Origin: Symbiodinium natans
Taxonomy: Eukaryota; Sar; Dinophyceae; Suessiales; Symbiodiniaceae
Length of the DNA: 64,000 bases
NCBI GenBank assembly: GCA_905221605.1
Contig: CAJNDS010002724.1
Location: 239,996 to 303,995 of the forward strand
Direction: 5' to 3'
The notes under the pieces were generated by a model. The model was given only the letters and a program-made list of their open reading frames with translations, had not been told where the DNA came from and did not search any database. The position numbers were made by a program, and so were the translations under genes. Shown here in pieces: positions 63,713-64,000 of this stretch (positions are counted from its first letter, which is position 1; every line of letters begins with the position of its first letter).

Positions 63713-64000
63713 CATGGAGGAGTTCATCCGCGAGGCGCGCGTGGGCATGGAAGAGCAAGCCACGGATTTTGTTTGGTTCAGAAGTTTCGTTTGCGAGTAT
63801 TGTTCTCTGTGATGCGCCTGCCAGGCATGGGGTTTGCTGTGCTGCGGTCGCTGCACAAATCGTGTTAAGCCCGTCGTGGAAGACGCGAGCTCAGATTGCG
63901 GTCCTTAGCGGACTCCGACAGAATTGGTCTCATTGCAGTCTAGATTATAGATGTTTGAGCAAGACATGCCTGAGGCGGCTGCGGCGTCCGCAAACTTGGA
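63713..64000 (+). CDS. Cys-rich small gene module, copy 2, cut by the window end
   Basis: MEEFIREARVGMEEQ and CQAWGLLCCGRCTNRVKPV repeat the 61.2 kb module, followed by ASSDCGP and a stop. Similarity continues to the last base of the window. The distance between copies is about 2.5 kb, same orientation. The middle segment differs in length and sequence, as expected for an intron. Confidence 0.4.

Overview
This window looks like nuclear DNA of a dinoflagellate, probably Suessiales or Symbiodiniaceae-like (inference). It is GC-rich, its coding sequence is broken into many tiny exons, and it carries interstitial TTTAGGG telomere-like repeats. In the genes reconstructed here, introns end in AG, usually followed by G, while their 5' ends are very often GC or GA instead of GT. 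These splice habits are known from Symbiodinium-type genomes. I see no rRNA, tRNA, CRISPR array, bacterial operon or complete spliced-leader gene. Most long open frames are chance ORFs or read-through introns.

Four genes can be rebuilt exon by exon on the + strand, with matching splice phases. (1) An ERD2/KDEL receptor (ER-lumen protein retention receptor) of 224 aa has 13 exons scattered from 7062 to 59948, with introns of about 22.1 kb and 26.6 kb. (2) A voltage-gated cation channel with EF-hands (S2 to EF-hand recognisable, about 17.2-27.2 kb) lies inside ERD2 intron 1. (3) A NEK-like Ser/Thr kinase (34241-47029, N-terminus not placed) lies inside ERD2 intron 11. (4) A Ddi1-like retropepsin (protease core 43109-44294, probable upstream UIM-like and zinc-ribbon exons from about 41.8 kb) lies inside a 10.2 kb kinase intron. 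Exons of an acyl-protein-thioesterase-like hydrolase (24.3-24.8 kb) sit inside a 5.7 kb channel intron. The locus is therefore a double set of nested, same-strand genes.

Layout. 1-7 kb: simple repeats and unassigned helical exons. 7.06 kb: ERD2 exon 1. 8.6-9.7 kb: unassigned exons. 10-16 kb: mostly non-coding, with G-tracts and TTTAGGG. 17-27 kb: channel with hydrolase fragments. 29-33 kb: ERD2 exons 2-11. 34-47 kb: kinase with palindromic repeats, a decayed gene and the retropepsin in its large intron. 47.26-49.82 kb: four-copy tandem repeat with an alternating 33-nt insertion. 50-59 kb: sparse candidate exons and microsatellites. 59.6-59.95 kb: ERD2 exons 12-13. 60-64 kb: small ORFs and a duplicated Cys-rich module.

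The genes do not form an obvious pathway. The ER receptor, membrane channel, kinase and ubiquitin-linked protease are housekeeping or signalling types that share physical space. All assignments come from reading motifs and splice junctions by eye; no database search was run.
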